Source: Actinomycetales bacterium
Lineage (GTDB): Bacteria > Actinomycetota > Actinomycetes > Actinomycetales > Microbacteriaceae
Direction of reading: 5' to 3'
Assembly: GCA_015655445.1 (NCBI GenBank)
Contig: JAATFA010000033.1
Location: 1-64,000, forward strand
Length of the DNA: 64,000 bases
The notes below the pieces were generated by a model. It saw only the letters and a program-made list of their open reading frames with translations, was not told the DNA's origin and did not search any database. Positions within the stretch are counted from its first letter, which is position 1. Every line of letters begins with the position of its first letter. The position numbers and the translations under genes are program-made. Positions 1-8,543 of the stretch are shown here, one piece after another.

Positions 1-254
1 ACCTTGAACGGGTCGTTGATGAGCTGCTGGTGCAGCTTGTTCGGGAAGTACTCCTCGAGCGTGCGGCCGTTGACGGTGAACGTGCCCGTGCCGGGCACGA
101 GGCGCACGCGCGCGATGGCCTGCTTGCGCCGGCCGACGGCCGCGCCGGGCACGCTCAGCACGGCACGGGGTGCGCGCGGGGCGGCCTCGGGCGTGCTCTC
201 GGTGCTGTAGTTCGTGAGGACCTCGTCGGAGAGGGAGTCTGCGATCTTCGCCAC
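1..254 (-). CDS. rpsI: 30S ribosomal protein S9 (partial, C-terminus beyond window edge)
   Basis: Reverse-strand translation from GTG at 254: [83 protein letters not shown]; located just downstream of rplM. Confidence 0.93.
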   Translation of the reverse strand, partial: MAKIADSLSDEVLTNYSTESTPEAAPRAPRAVLSVPGAAVGRRKQAIARVRLVPGTGTFTVNGRTLEEYFPNKLHQQLINDPFK

Positions 255-286
255 GGTTGGATGTCCTTGAGTCTGAGAGCGGGCGC

Positions 287-733
287 CTACTGGGCGACCT
301 GGTCGAGGGTGTACGTCTTCGGCTGCTGCGCCGCGTGCGGGTGCTCGGGGCCGGCGTAGACCTTGAGCTTGCGGAACTGGGCGCGACCGAGCGAGTTCTT
401 CGGGAGCATGCCGCGCACGGCCTTCTCGACAGCGCGCGTCGGGTGCTTCTCGAGCAGGTCGGAGTAGCTCGTCGTCGTGAGACCGCCCGGGTAGCCGGAG
501 TGACGGTACGCCTTCTTCTTCTCGAGCTTGGCGCCCGTGAGGGCGACCTTGTCGGCGTTGACGATGATGACGAAGTCGCCCATGTCCAGGTGGGGGGCGA
601 ACGTCGGCTTGTGCTTGCCGCGCAGGAGGGCGGCGGTGTGGCTCGCGAGCCGTCCGAGGACGACGTCGGTCGCGTCGATGACGACCCAGTCGCGCTGGAT
701 GTCAGCGGGCTTGGGCGAGAACGTGCGCGTCAC
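287..733 (-). CDS. rplM: 50S ribosomal protein L13
   Basis: [73 protein letters not shown]...HSGYPGG...[18 protein letters not shown] is a typical L13. Confidence 0.97.
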   Translation of the reverse strand: MTRTFSPKPADIQRDWVVIDATDVVLGRLASHTAALLRGKHKPTFAPHLDMGDFVIIVNADKVALTGAKLEKKKAYRHSGYPGGLTTTSYSDLLEKHPTRAVEKAVRGMLPKNSLGRAQFRKLKVYAGPEHPHAAQQPKTYTLDQVAQ

Positions 734-927
734 AGGCGTACTGCTTTCTGGTCGAGGTGGTCGTGGATCCCGCTCCGGTGGGAGTTCCGGGCCGGTGGCC
801 GGAACGCCGCGGTGGAGGGCTCAACTGCGGTCGCGCTCGCGCGGTCGGCGCGCACGCAACCTCCATAGGTTAGTCGACGCCTGCGGGAGCGGTCAAACGA
901 GCGGCGCCGCGCCGTCAGACCCGCACA

Positions 928-1279
928 ACGAAGGAGACCGCCCGCGAGAGCGGGGCTCGCACCCCCGAAAACGAAGGAACGGGTCGACGATACGAAGGAA
1001 CGGACGGCCGGAACGAAGGAACGGACGGCCAGAACGAAGGAACGGACGGCCAGAACGAAGGAACGGGGCCGCCGAGAACGAAGGAGGCGACGCCGAGAAC
1101 GAAGGACGACGTGGCACCGCAGATGTGCGGATCCGCCATCTGCGGGAAGCCGGCGGCACGCTACTGCGCTCAGCGGCCGCAGACTCCTTCGTTTTCGCTG
1201 ACCAACTCCTTCGTCTCGGCGGCCCCGTTCCTTCGTTCTCGGCCGGCCGTTCCTTCATTTTTGGCACCCGTTCCTTCGT
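928..1279. repeat. Head-to-head array of about 21-22 bp spaced ACGAAGGA repeats (8 in + orientation, 5 in - orientation) around a central palindrome
   Basis: ACGAAGGA at 928, 971, 992, 1013, 1034, 1055, 1078, 1099; inverted TCCTTCGT (one copy TCCTTCAT) at 1185, 1207, 1229, 1251, 1272. Extended unit approximately ACGAAGGAACGGACGGCCaGA. Confidence 0.92.
1117..1145. repeat. 29-bp near-perfect palindrome at the centre of the repeat array
   Basis: CCGCAGATGTGCGGATCCGCCATCTGCGG; arms differ only by one extra base around a central GGATCC. Confidence 0.85.
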
Positions 1280-1332
1280 TGTCGGGGGAACGAGCCCGCG
1301 CTGCGCGGGCGCGCTTGGACGGGAGCCGCGAC

Positions 1333-2202
1333 TCAGGCCGGCGCGGAGGGGAGCGTGCGCATGGCGCGCGTCTGCTCGGCGCGCGCGGCGAGCGCCGCCT
1401 CGTCCGGGTAGCCGACCTCGACGAGCCGCAAGCCCTTCGCGGGCGCGACGACGAAGGCGCTCGTGCGCTCGAGCCCGTCCCGCAGCTCGACGAGCCGCGC
1501 GGGCGCGAGCCGGCCCTCCCCGACCGCGATCGACGCTCCGACGAGCGCGCGCACCATGCTGTGGCAGAACGCGTCCGCGCGCACGTGCGCGACGAGCACG
1601 CCGTCCGCGTCCCGCCGCCAGGAGAACTCCTGCAGCGTGCGGATCGTCGTCGCCCCCTCCCGCGCCCTGCAGTACGCGGCCCAGTCGTGCAGGCCGAGCA
1701 GCCCCCGCGCAGCGGCGTCCATCGCGGCGACGTCGAGCGCCGTCGGGTGCCAGAGCGTGTACCGGGAGGCGAGCGGGTCGTGCGTCGCGGCGGCATCGGC
1801 CACGCGATACTCGTACCGGCGCCAGACGGCCGAGAACCGCGCGTCGAAGCCGGCGGGCGCGATCGACGCGCGCGCGACGTGCAGGTCGCCGCGCATCCCC
1901 GCGATGCCGTTGAGACGTCGCGCGAGCGCGTCCGGCCCGCGCGGCGCGAGCCACGAGCGGCCGCCGCGCAGGGGGCGGTCGAGCGACGCGAGCTGCTCCG
2001 CGGAGAGGTCGAGGTGCGCGACCTGGCCGCTCGCGTGCACGCCCGCGTCCGTGCGTCCGGCGACCGTGAGCTGCGGCGCGGGCGGCACCCGGCGGAAGAT
2101 CGTCGCGAGCGCCTCCTCGAGCTCGCCCTGCACCGTGCGCAGTCCCGGCTGGCGCGTCCATCCCGAGAATCCGGACCCGTCGTAGGCGATGTCGAGGCGC
2201 AT
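1333..2202 (-). CDS. truA: tRNA pseudouridine(38-40) synthase
   Basis: MRLDIAYDGSGFSGWTRQPGLRTVQGELEEALATIFRR...LTVAGRTDAGVHASGQVAHLDL; internal start in ORF 1333..2652. Confidence 0.95.
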   Translation of the reverse strand: MRLDIAYDGSGFSGWTRQPGLRTVQGELEEALATIFRRVPPAPQLTVAGRTDAGVHASGQVAHLDLSAEQLASLDRPLRGGRSWLAPRGPDALARRLNGIAGMRGDLHVARASIAPAGFDARFSAVWRRYEYRVADAAATHDPLASRYTLWHPTALDVAAMDAAARGLLGLHDWAAYCRAREGATTIRTLQEFSWRRDADGVLVAHVRADAFCHSMVRALVGASIAVGEGRLAPARLVELRDGLERTSAFVVAPAKGLRLVEVGYPDEAALAARAEQTRAMRTLPSAPA

Positions 2203-2260
2203 CCGCGTGGAGGTGTCACCCGTCACGCGAGCGAGTCTAGGCTGGCCTCGGACCGGATCC

Positions 2261-4195
2261 ATGAGCACGAGCACCCTCGCCCCCGACACCGGCCGCCTGC
2301 CGCAGGTCGTGCCGTCCAAGCCCCGCACACGCGACCACGTGGCGGGGCTCGACGGCTTGCGCGCGCTCGCCGTCGTCGCGGTGCTCCTGTACCACCTCTC
2401 CCCCGGCTGGCTGCCCGGCGGATACATCGGCGTCGACCTGTTCTTCGTCATCAGCGGCTTCATCATCACGACGCTCCTGCTGCGCGAGCGCGAGCGCACG
2501 AGGCGCGTGCACCTCGGCGAGTTCTGGCTCCGCCGCGCGCGGCGCCTGCTGCCCGCGGTCGTGCTCGTCGTGCTCGTGTGCGGGGCCGCGGCGTTCGCGA
2601 TCGGCGGCGACGTCGTCGTGCAGCTCGGCTGGCAGGTGCTCGGCGCCCTCACCTTCAGCTACAACTGGGTCGCCGTGGGCGCGGGGACGAGCTACTTCGC
2701 CTCGACGACGCCCGAGCTGTTCCGGAACCTGTGGTCGCTCGCGGTCGAGGAGCAGTTCTACCTCGTCTGGCCGATCGCGCTCGGCGTGCTGCTGCTCGTC
2801 CGCTCGCGCGCCGTGCGCATCGCCGTGCTCGCCGCCGTCGCGGTGCTCTCCGCGCTCGCGATGGCGCTCCTGTTCGTGCCCGGATCGGATCCGACACGCG
2901 TGTACTACGGCACCGACACGCACAGCTTCGGCCTCGCGCTCGGCGCGATGCTCGCGTTCGTCTGGCGCCTCTATCCCGAACGGCCCGCGTGGAGCCTCCG
3001 CGCGCGGTTCTGGATGTGCGCGGCCGCGCTCGCCGCGCTCGGCGGCCTCGTCGCCCTCGGGCTCTGGATGCCGGAGGACGGCACGCTCACCTACCGCGGC
3101 GGCCTCCCGCTCGCCGCGCTCCTGAGCGCGACGGTCATCGCGGGCGCCATCGTGCCCGCGGGCTGGCTCGGCCGGGCGCTCGACCTCGCGCCGCTGCGCT
3201 GGGTGGGCGTGCGCTCGTTCGGCCTCTACCTGTGGCACTGGCCCGTGTTCGTGCTCTTCTCGGCGGCCGAGCCGGACTGGACGCGCTCGCCGAGCGACCG
3301 GTGCATGCTCGGCGGCGTCTCGTTCGCGATCACGCTCGTCGCGGCGGTCCTCTCCTACCGCTTCGTCGAGACGCCGATCCGGCGCCTCGGTTTCCGCGCG
3401 TCCCTCGCCCGCTTCCGATCGTGGGCGATCGGCTCGCCGACGCGTCTCGTCGCGGGAACGACCGCGATCGTCGTCGCGCTCACGGCGACCGCGCTCACGG
3501 CAGGCGCGATCGCCGCGGACCCCGGGCAGAGCCAGGCGGAGCAGCAGATCGAGCGCGGCATCCGGGCGATCGAGCACTCGCCGAGCCCGACGCCGCGGCC
3601 CGCGGGCGCGACCGGCACGGCCGGCGCGTCGGTGCCCGCGCCCCCGCCGTCCGCTCCGCCACTGCCGGGCGGGGACGAGATCACGGCGATCGGCGACTCC
3701 GTCATGCTCGCCGTCGCGCCGTACCTGCAGCAGGCGTTCCCCGGCATCGCGATCGACGCGGCCGTCTCGCGGCAGATGAGCGCGGCGCCCACGCTCATCC
3801 AGGCGCAGCTCGACGCAGGCACGCTGCGGCCCATCGTCATCCTCGGCCTCGGGACGAACGGGCCGTTCGCGCGCTCTCTGCTCGACCGCATCGTCTCGAT
3901 GATCGTGGATCGCGAGCTCGTGCTCGTCACCAACCAGGCCCCGCGGCCGTGGACGTCCGGCAACAACGCGATGCTCATCCAGGAGGCGCAGCAGTTCCGG
4001 CAGGTCGAGCTCGCGAACTGGCAGGCCGCGGTCGCGCCGCACCTCGACGTGCTCGCGCACGACCAGATCCACGCGGGCGGCCCGCAGGGCGGCGCGATCT
4101 ATGTCGATGCCGTGACGGGCGCACTGCAGCGCCTTGCCGAGCTGCCCCCGCTGCGGAGCGTGCACGAGTACGGGCTCGCGCCTCGACCGAGCTGA
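2261..4195 (+). CDS. OafA/YrhL-type acyltransferase with C-terminal SGNH-like domain
   Basis: HVAGLDGLRALAVVAVLLYHLSPGWLPGGYIGVDLFFVISGFIITTLLLRE plus multiple TM segments and C-terminal GDSVMLAVAPYLQ...VILGLGTNGPF. Confidence 0.92.
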   Translation: MSTSTLAPDTGRLPQVVPSKPRTRDHVAGLDGLRALAVVAVLLYHLSPGWLPGGYIGVDLFFVISGFIITTLLLRERERTRRVHLGEFWLRRARRLLPAVVLVVLVCGAAAFAIGGDVVVQLGWQVLGALTFSYNWVAVGAGTSYFASTTPELFRNLWSLAVEEQFYLVWPIALGVLLLVRSRAVRIAVLAAVAVLSALAMALLFVPGSDPTRVYYGTDTHSFGLALGAMLAFVWRLYPERPAWSLRARFWMCAAALAALGGLVALGLWMPEDGTLTYRGGLPLAALLSATVIAGAIVPAGWLGRALDLAPLRWVGVRSFGLYLWHWPVFVLFSAAEPDWTRSPSDRCMLGGVSFAITLVAAVLSYRFVETPIRRLGFRASLARFRSWAIGSPTRLVAGTTAIVVALTATALTAGAIAADPGQSQAEQQIERGIRAIEHSPSPTPRPAGATGTAGASVPAPPPSAPPLPGGDEITAIGDSVMLAVAPYLQQAFPGIAIDAAVSRQMSAAPTLIQAQLDAGTLRPIVILGLGTNGPFARSLLDRIVSMIVDRELVLVTNQAPRPWTSGNNAMLIQEAQQFRQVELANWQAAVAPHLDVLAHDQIHAGGPQGGAIYVDAVTGALQRLAELPPLRSVHEYGLAPRPS

Positions 4196-4229
4196 GGCAC
4201 CGCACCCGCGCGCCCGCCTGCCGCGCTCA

Positions 4230-4309
4230 CGCCCCCCTCGTGTGCGCGAAAAGTGACACGCGCGGCCGGAGTCCGGCCGCGCGTGTCACTTTTCGCGCAC
4301 GAGGGGGGG
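4230..4309. terminator. Very long perfect inverted repeat between convergent genes (candidate bidirectional terminator or REP-like element)
   Basis: GTGCGCGAAAAGTGACACGCGCGGCCGGA-G-TCCGGCCGCGCGTGTCACTTTTCGCGCAC: 29-bp perfect arms (4242-4270/4272-4300), extended by CCCCCCTCGTG/CGAGGGGGG after a 2-nt bulge. Confidence 0.85.
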
Positions 4310-4318
4310 CAGGGTGGG

Positions 4319-5227
4319 CTACTCGGCGGGGACCACGAGCACGGGACACGGCGGCGTGAGCAGCACGCCGTGCGTGACGGAGCCGAGCACGAAGCGCGTG
4401 AACGCGTTCCTGTTGTGCCGGCCGAGCACCAGCAGGTCTGCGCCCTCGGCCGCCCCGACGAGCACGCCGACCGGCACGCCCTCGACGAGCTGCGGCGAGA
4501 CCTCGAGCTGCGGATGGCGCGAGCGCACCTCCTGCACGGCGGCCTCGAGGCGCTCGCGCTCGGCGTCCTCGACGACGGTCACCGTCTCGCCGTCGACGAA
4601 CGCCTCGCCGTAGCCGAACGAGGGGATCGTCCAGCCGTGGACGATCTCGAGACGGCGGCCCAGGCGCTCGGCCTCGTGCGCAGCGTAGGCGAGCGCGATC
4701 TCGGCCGTGTCGTCGCCCGGCACGCCCACGACGACGGGACCGCCGGTCGCCGTCCACGAGCGCGGCACGACGACCACGGGGCACGCCGCGCCGGCGGCGA
4801 GGCGGAGCGGGAGCGTGCCGAAGAGCTCGGCGCCGACGACGGACGTCTTGTTCGTGCCGATGACCGCGAGGTCGGCGTTCTCGGTCGCGCGGACGAGCTC
4901 GTGCGCGCGACGGCCCTCGAGCACGGTCGTCGCGACCGGGAGGTGCGGCGCGCGCTGCTCGACGACGATGCGCGCCTCCCGCAGGACGCGCTCGGCGGCC
5001 GGGTGGGCCTGCTCCGCGACGCCCGGCGCGACGGCGACGCCCTCGGGGACGACGGTCACGAGCTCGACCTCGGCGTGCTCGATGCCCTGCACGCGATCGA
5101 GGGCCCAATCGAGCGCGCGACCGCTCGCCTCCCCGCCGTCGACGGCGACGACGACGTGGTGGATGGGGCGAGGCGCGCGCTCGGGGCGCTCCTCGGTCGG
5201 CTGGGCGGTGGGCTGGCTGCTGGTCAT
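4319..5227 (-). CDS. Universal stress protein (tandem UspA domains)
   Basis: HHVVVAVDGGEASGRALDWALDRV...PVVVGVPGDDTAEIALAYAAHEAERLG...LLVLGRHNRNAFTRFVLGSVTHGVLLTPPCPVLVVP. Confidence 0.93.
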   Translation of the reverse strand: MTSSQPTAQPTEERPERAPRPIHHVVVAVDGGEASGRALDWALDRVQGIEHAEVELVTVVPEGVAVAPGVAEQAHPAAERVLREARIVVEQRAPHLPVATTVLEGRRAHELVRATENADLAVIGTNKTSVVGAELFGTLPLRLAAGAACPVVVVPRSWTATGGPVVVGVPGDDTAEIALAYAAHEAERLGRRLEIVHGWTIPSFGYGEAFVDGETVTVVEDAERERLEAAVQEVRSRHPQLEVSPQLVEGVPVGVLVGAAEGADLLVLGRHNRNAFTRFVLGSVTHGVLLTPPCPVLVVPAE

Positions 5228-5302
5228 GCTGAGATTCTCCTGCCGGACGGGGATGGATGGCGAGACGCGACGGACGGGCGTCCGTCGCACGCGGGCGCGC
5301 GG

Positions 5303-5932
5303 TCAGGCACGCCCGGGCGTCGCGGGCTCGGGCGTCGCGGGCTCGAGCCCGGCGGGCTCGGGCGCGGCGGCGGCGAGGGCGCGCCCCCACGTCCACGCGC
5401 GATCGAGCTCGCCGTGCTCGAGGGCGCCCTCCCGCGCGACGAGGAAGCTCTCCGGACGCGCCACGAGCGTCGCCCCCGCGCGCACGAGGGCGCGCGCGAC
5501 GCGCGGCGCGGCTCCCCCCGCGACGGGCGGCGGCACGACGAGGCTCGTCGCGAACGCGGCGGCGGGGACGGAGGGCAGTCGCACGTGCGCGAGCCATGCG
5601 CGCAGGCAGGGCGCCAGGCGCGTGCGCGGCTCGGCCGCGAGCGCGTTCCCGGCGCCGCCCGGCGACGCGCCGGCGGGCCATGCGGATCGGTCGGGGGCGC
5701 CCTCCGACCACGGCTCGCCGCCGGGCCGCTCGCGGGAGCCGGCGCTCGAGGGCAGGCGGACGTGGCTCGAGCAGCCCGCGGCGACGAGCGCGAGCGCCGA
5801 CAGGTCGTCCGCGCCCACCTCCCCGGCACGGCGCACGACGACCTCGAGCCCTTCGCGGAGGCCGTCGGCGATCGCGTGCGCTATCCCGCGGGTGGTGCCG
5901 AGCTGGGACTCGTAGACGACGAGCGCCCGCAT
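5303..5932 (-). CDS. Flavodoxin-domain protein
   Basis: MRALVVYESQLGTTRGIAHAIADGLREGLEVVVRRAGEV... has a flavodoxin-type N-terminus; DosR-like box about 60 bp upstream. Confidence 0.7.
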   Translation of the reverse strand: MRALVVYESQLGTTRGIAHAIADGLREGLEVVVRRAGEVGADDLSALALVAAGCSSHVRLPSSAGSRERPGGEPWSEGAPDRSAWPAGASPGGAGNALAAEPRTRLAPCLRAWLAHVRLPSVPAAAFATSLVVPPPVAGGAAPRVARALVRAGATLVARPESFLVAREGALEHGELDRAWTWGRALAAAAPEPAGLEPATPEPATPGRA

Positions 5933-5991
5933 GGCCTGCTCCTCTCTTCGGCGACGCCATCCATGCTCGTCCCTCCCCCGCGCGCCTTCTA

Positions 5992-6005
5992 GGGACGAAG
6001 GTCCC
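5992..6005. promoter_or_regulatory. DosR/DevR-box-like palindrome GGGACGAAGGTCCC
   Basis: GGGAC-N4-GTCCC; 60 bp upstream of the flavodoxin-domain gene. Confidence 0.7.
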
Positions 6006-6014
6006 GCCGGCGGA

Positions 6015-8543
6015 TCACCGCGGCAGGACGGCCGCGGCACGCCGGCGGAGGCGGTGCGGCACGACCGGGCGGGGCGGGCGCGGGCGGAAGAACAGCCACT
6101 TGGCGACGTCGATGACGACGACGTACGCGACGACGATGACCGCCATCGCGACGAGCAGCGCGACCGGCGGCGGCACGAAGCCGAAGAGGCGGCCGAGCGG
6201 CGAGTACGGCAGGATCCAGCCGACGGCGACCGTCGCGGCGACGGAGAGCGCGAGGAACAGGCCCGGCCGGCTGCGCAGGAAGGGGAACCGGCGGGTGCGG
6301 ATGACGAGCACGACGACCGCCTGCGTCGCGAGCGACTCGACGAACCAGCCGGTCTGGAAGGCCGCGCCCGTCGCCGAGAACGCGCCGAGCAGCACGGCGA
6401 AGGTCACGAGGTCGAAGAGCGAGCTGAGGGCGCCGAAGACGAGCATGTAGCGACGGACGAGCCCGAGGTCCCATCGCGCGGGTCGCCGCACCTGCTCGTC
6501 GTCGACCCGGTCGGTCGAGATGCTCAGCTGACCGGCGTCGTAGAGCAGGTTCGTGAGCAGCACCTGCCCGGGCAGCATCGGCAGGAACGGCAGGAACGAG
6601 GACGCGACCGCCGCGCTGAGCATGTTGCCGAAGTTGGCGGACGTGCCCATGAGCACGTACTTGATGGTGTTGCCGAACACGCGCCGGCCCTCGGCGACGC
6701 CGTCCGCCACGACGGCGAGGCTCTTGTCGAGCAGCACGATGTCAGCGGCCTCGCGAGCGACGTCGGTGCCGGAGAGCACGGAGATGCCGACGTCCGCCGC
6801 GTGCAGGGCGAGAGCGTCGTTGACGCCGTCGCCGAGGAACCCGACGTCCTCGCCCGCCGCCCGGAGGGCGCGGACGACGCGCTCCTTCTGCTCGGGCGAG
6901 ACGCGCGCGAGCACCGCGCCGTCGGCGATGCGCCGGGCGAGCTCCGCGTAGTCGACGCCGTCGAGATCGGCTCCCGTGAGCATCGTCGGGAGCGCGACCC
7001 CGAGATCGGCGAGGAGACGGCGAGCGGCGAGCGGATGGTCCCCCGTCGCGACGACGACGGCGATCCCGAGCGCGCGCAGCCGGCCGATCGCCTCCTCGGC
7101 GTCGCGCTTGGGCGGGTCCGCGAAGGCGAGCAGGCCGACGAGGTCGAGCCCGTTCTCGTCGGGGGGCGAGATGTCCTCCCTGCCGTCGAGCCGCTTGCGC
7201 GCGACGGCGAGGACTCGCCTGCCGCCCTCCGCCTCGCGGCGCACGGCCTCGGCGCCGGCCGTCGCGGCGCACCGGGCGAGCACCCGCTCCGCGGCTCCCT
7301 TGACGACGAGCCAGCGCTCGCCGCCGACGTCCACGAGCGCCGAGGACATCATCCGCTCGTGGTCGAACGGGAGGGTCGCGACGCGACGCGCGGCGAGGGG
7401 CGACGGATCCGGCGCGCGCACGAGTGCGGCGTCGAGGACGTTCGAGGGCAGCTCGCCCGGCGGCACGTCCGTCGCGAGCAGCCCCCACGAGAGCGCATCG
7501 ACCGACTCCGACCCCGACGGGTCGAGGGAGGCGGCGAGGCTCGGGGAGCCCTCCGTGAGGGTGCCGGTCTTGTCGGTGACGAGCACGGTGACGGCGCCGA
7601 GGTCCTCGATGCACACGAGTCGCTTGACGAGCACCTTGCGCTTCGCGAGCTGGCGCGCGCCGCGCGCGAGCGAGCTCGCGAGGACCGCCGGCAGCAGCTG
7701 GGGCGTGACGCCGACCGCGATCGTGAGGGCGAAGAGCACGGTGTCGAGCGGCGACCGGCGCAGCACGAGCCCCGTCACGACGATGCTCGCGACGAGCAGG
7801 ACGGCGACGATCAGGAGCAGGCGGCTGAAGCGGCGCAGCCCGACCTGGAACTCGGTCTCCGGCTGTCGGGCCGTCACGCCGCGTGCGATCGAGCCGAAGA
7901 CCGTGTCCGCTCCCGTCGCGACGACGACCGCGACCCCCTCCCCGGACCGCACGACGGATCCCGTGAAGACCATCGAGTTGAGGTCGCCGAGCGCGCGTCC
8001 CGGCGGCACCGCGGCCGCGGACTTGACGCGGGGCTCGTCCTCCCCCGTGAGCGCCGCCTCGTCGCACTCGAGCTCGTCCGCCTCGAGCAGCCGCGCGTCG
8101 GCGGGGACGAGCGCGCCGAGCGCGAGGCGGATGACGTCGCCCGGCACGAGCTCGGCCGCGTCGACTCTCTCCTCCCGTCCGTCCCGACGCACGACGACGG
8201 TGGGCCGCACGGTCTCGCTCAGGCGCGCCGCCGCGCGCTCGGCCGCATACTCGTTGGCGAAGCTCAGGCCCACGCTCGCGACGAGGATGACGGCGATGAT
8301 GACGGCCTCGCTCGCGTCGCCGACGATCGCGGCGCCGATCGCCGTCGCGATGAGCAGGAGGAGGATCGCGTTGCGGAACTGACGCGCGAGCACGACGAGG
8401 GCGGACACGCGCTGCGCCCGCGGACGCGGCGCGCGCGCCGCTCGCGCGCGGGCCTCCGCCTCGGTGAGGCCCCGGGGCGACGAGCCGACGCGAGCGAGCG
8501 CCTCGTCGGGAGCGAGACCCGCCCACGTCGCCGCATCGCTCAT
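6015..8543 (-). CDS. mgtA: MgtA-type P-type ATPase (Mg2+ transporter)
   Basis: [43 protein letters not shown]; MgtA-like C-terminal TM region; overlaps the phosphoketolase stop (ATGA). Confidence 0.88.
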   Translation of the reverse strand: MSDAATWAGLAPDEALARVGSSPRGLTEAEARARAARAPRPRAQRVSALVVLARQFRNAILLLLIATAIGAAIVGDASEAVIIAVILVASVGLSFANEYAAERAAARLSETVRPTVVVRRDGREERVDAAELVPGDVIRLALGALVPADARLLEADELECDEAALTGEDEPRVKSAAAVPPGRALGDLNSMVFTGSVVRSGEGVAVVVATGADTVFGSIARGVTARQPETEFQVGLRRFSRLLLIVAVLLVASIVVTGLVLRRSPLDTVLFALTIAVGVTPQLLPAVLASSLARGARQLAKRKVLVKRLVCIEDLGAVTVLVTDKTGTLTEGSPSLAASLDPSGSESVDALSWGLLATDVPPGELPSNVLDAALVRAPDPSPLAARRVATLPFDHERMMSSALVDVGGERWLVVKGAAERVLARCAATAGAEAVRREAEGGRRVLAVARKRLDGREDISPPDENGLDLVGLLAFADPPKRDAEEAIGRLRALGIAVVVATGDHPLAARRLLADLGVALPTMLTGADLDGVDYAELARRIADGAVLARVSPEQKERVVRALRAAGEDVGFLGDGVNDALALHAADVGISVLSGTDVAREAADIVLLDKSLAVVADGVAEGRRVFGNTIKYVLMGTSANFGNMLSAAVASSFLPFLPMLPGQVLLTNLLYDAGQLSISTDRVDDEQVRRPARWDLGLVRRYMLVFGALSSLFDLVTFAVLLGAFSATGAAFQTGWFVESLATQAVVVLVIRTRRFPFLRSRPGLFLALSVAATVAVGWILPYSPLGRLFGFVPPPVALLVAMAVIVVAYVVVIDVAKWLFFRPRPPRPVVPHRLRRRAAAVLPR

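Noticed and set aside
928-1279. CRISPR array
   Set aside because: Units are only about 21-22 bp with an 8-14 bp conserved core, no unique 30-nt spacers, orientation inverts in the middle, and no cas genes are nearby.
893-2161. 422-aa minus-strand ORF (and 915-1139) containing PSFWPSVPSFWPSVPSF-type repeats
   Set aside because: The peptide repeats come from translating the 21-bp DNA repeats; the rest of the ORF is out of frame with truA and the 22-23 bp spacings disrupt any consistent frame. Treated as non-coding.
2261-4195. Acyltransferase as part of a polysaccharide or defence island
   Set aside because: A lone SGNH acyltransferase flanked by housekeeping and stress genes, with no glycosyltransferases or defence genes nearby.
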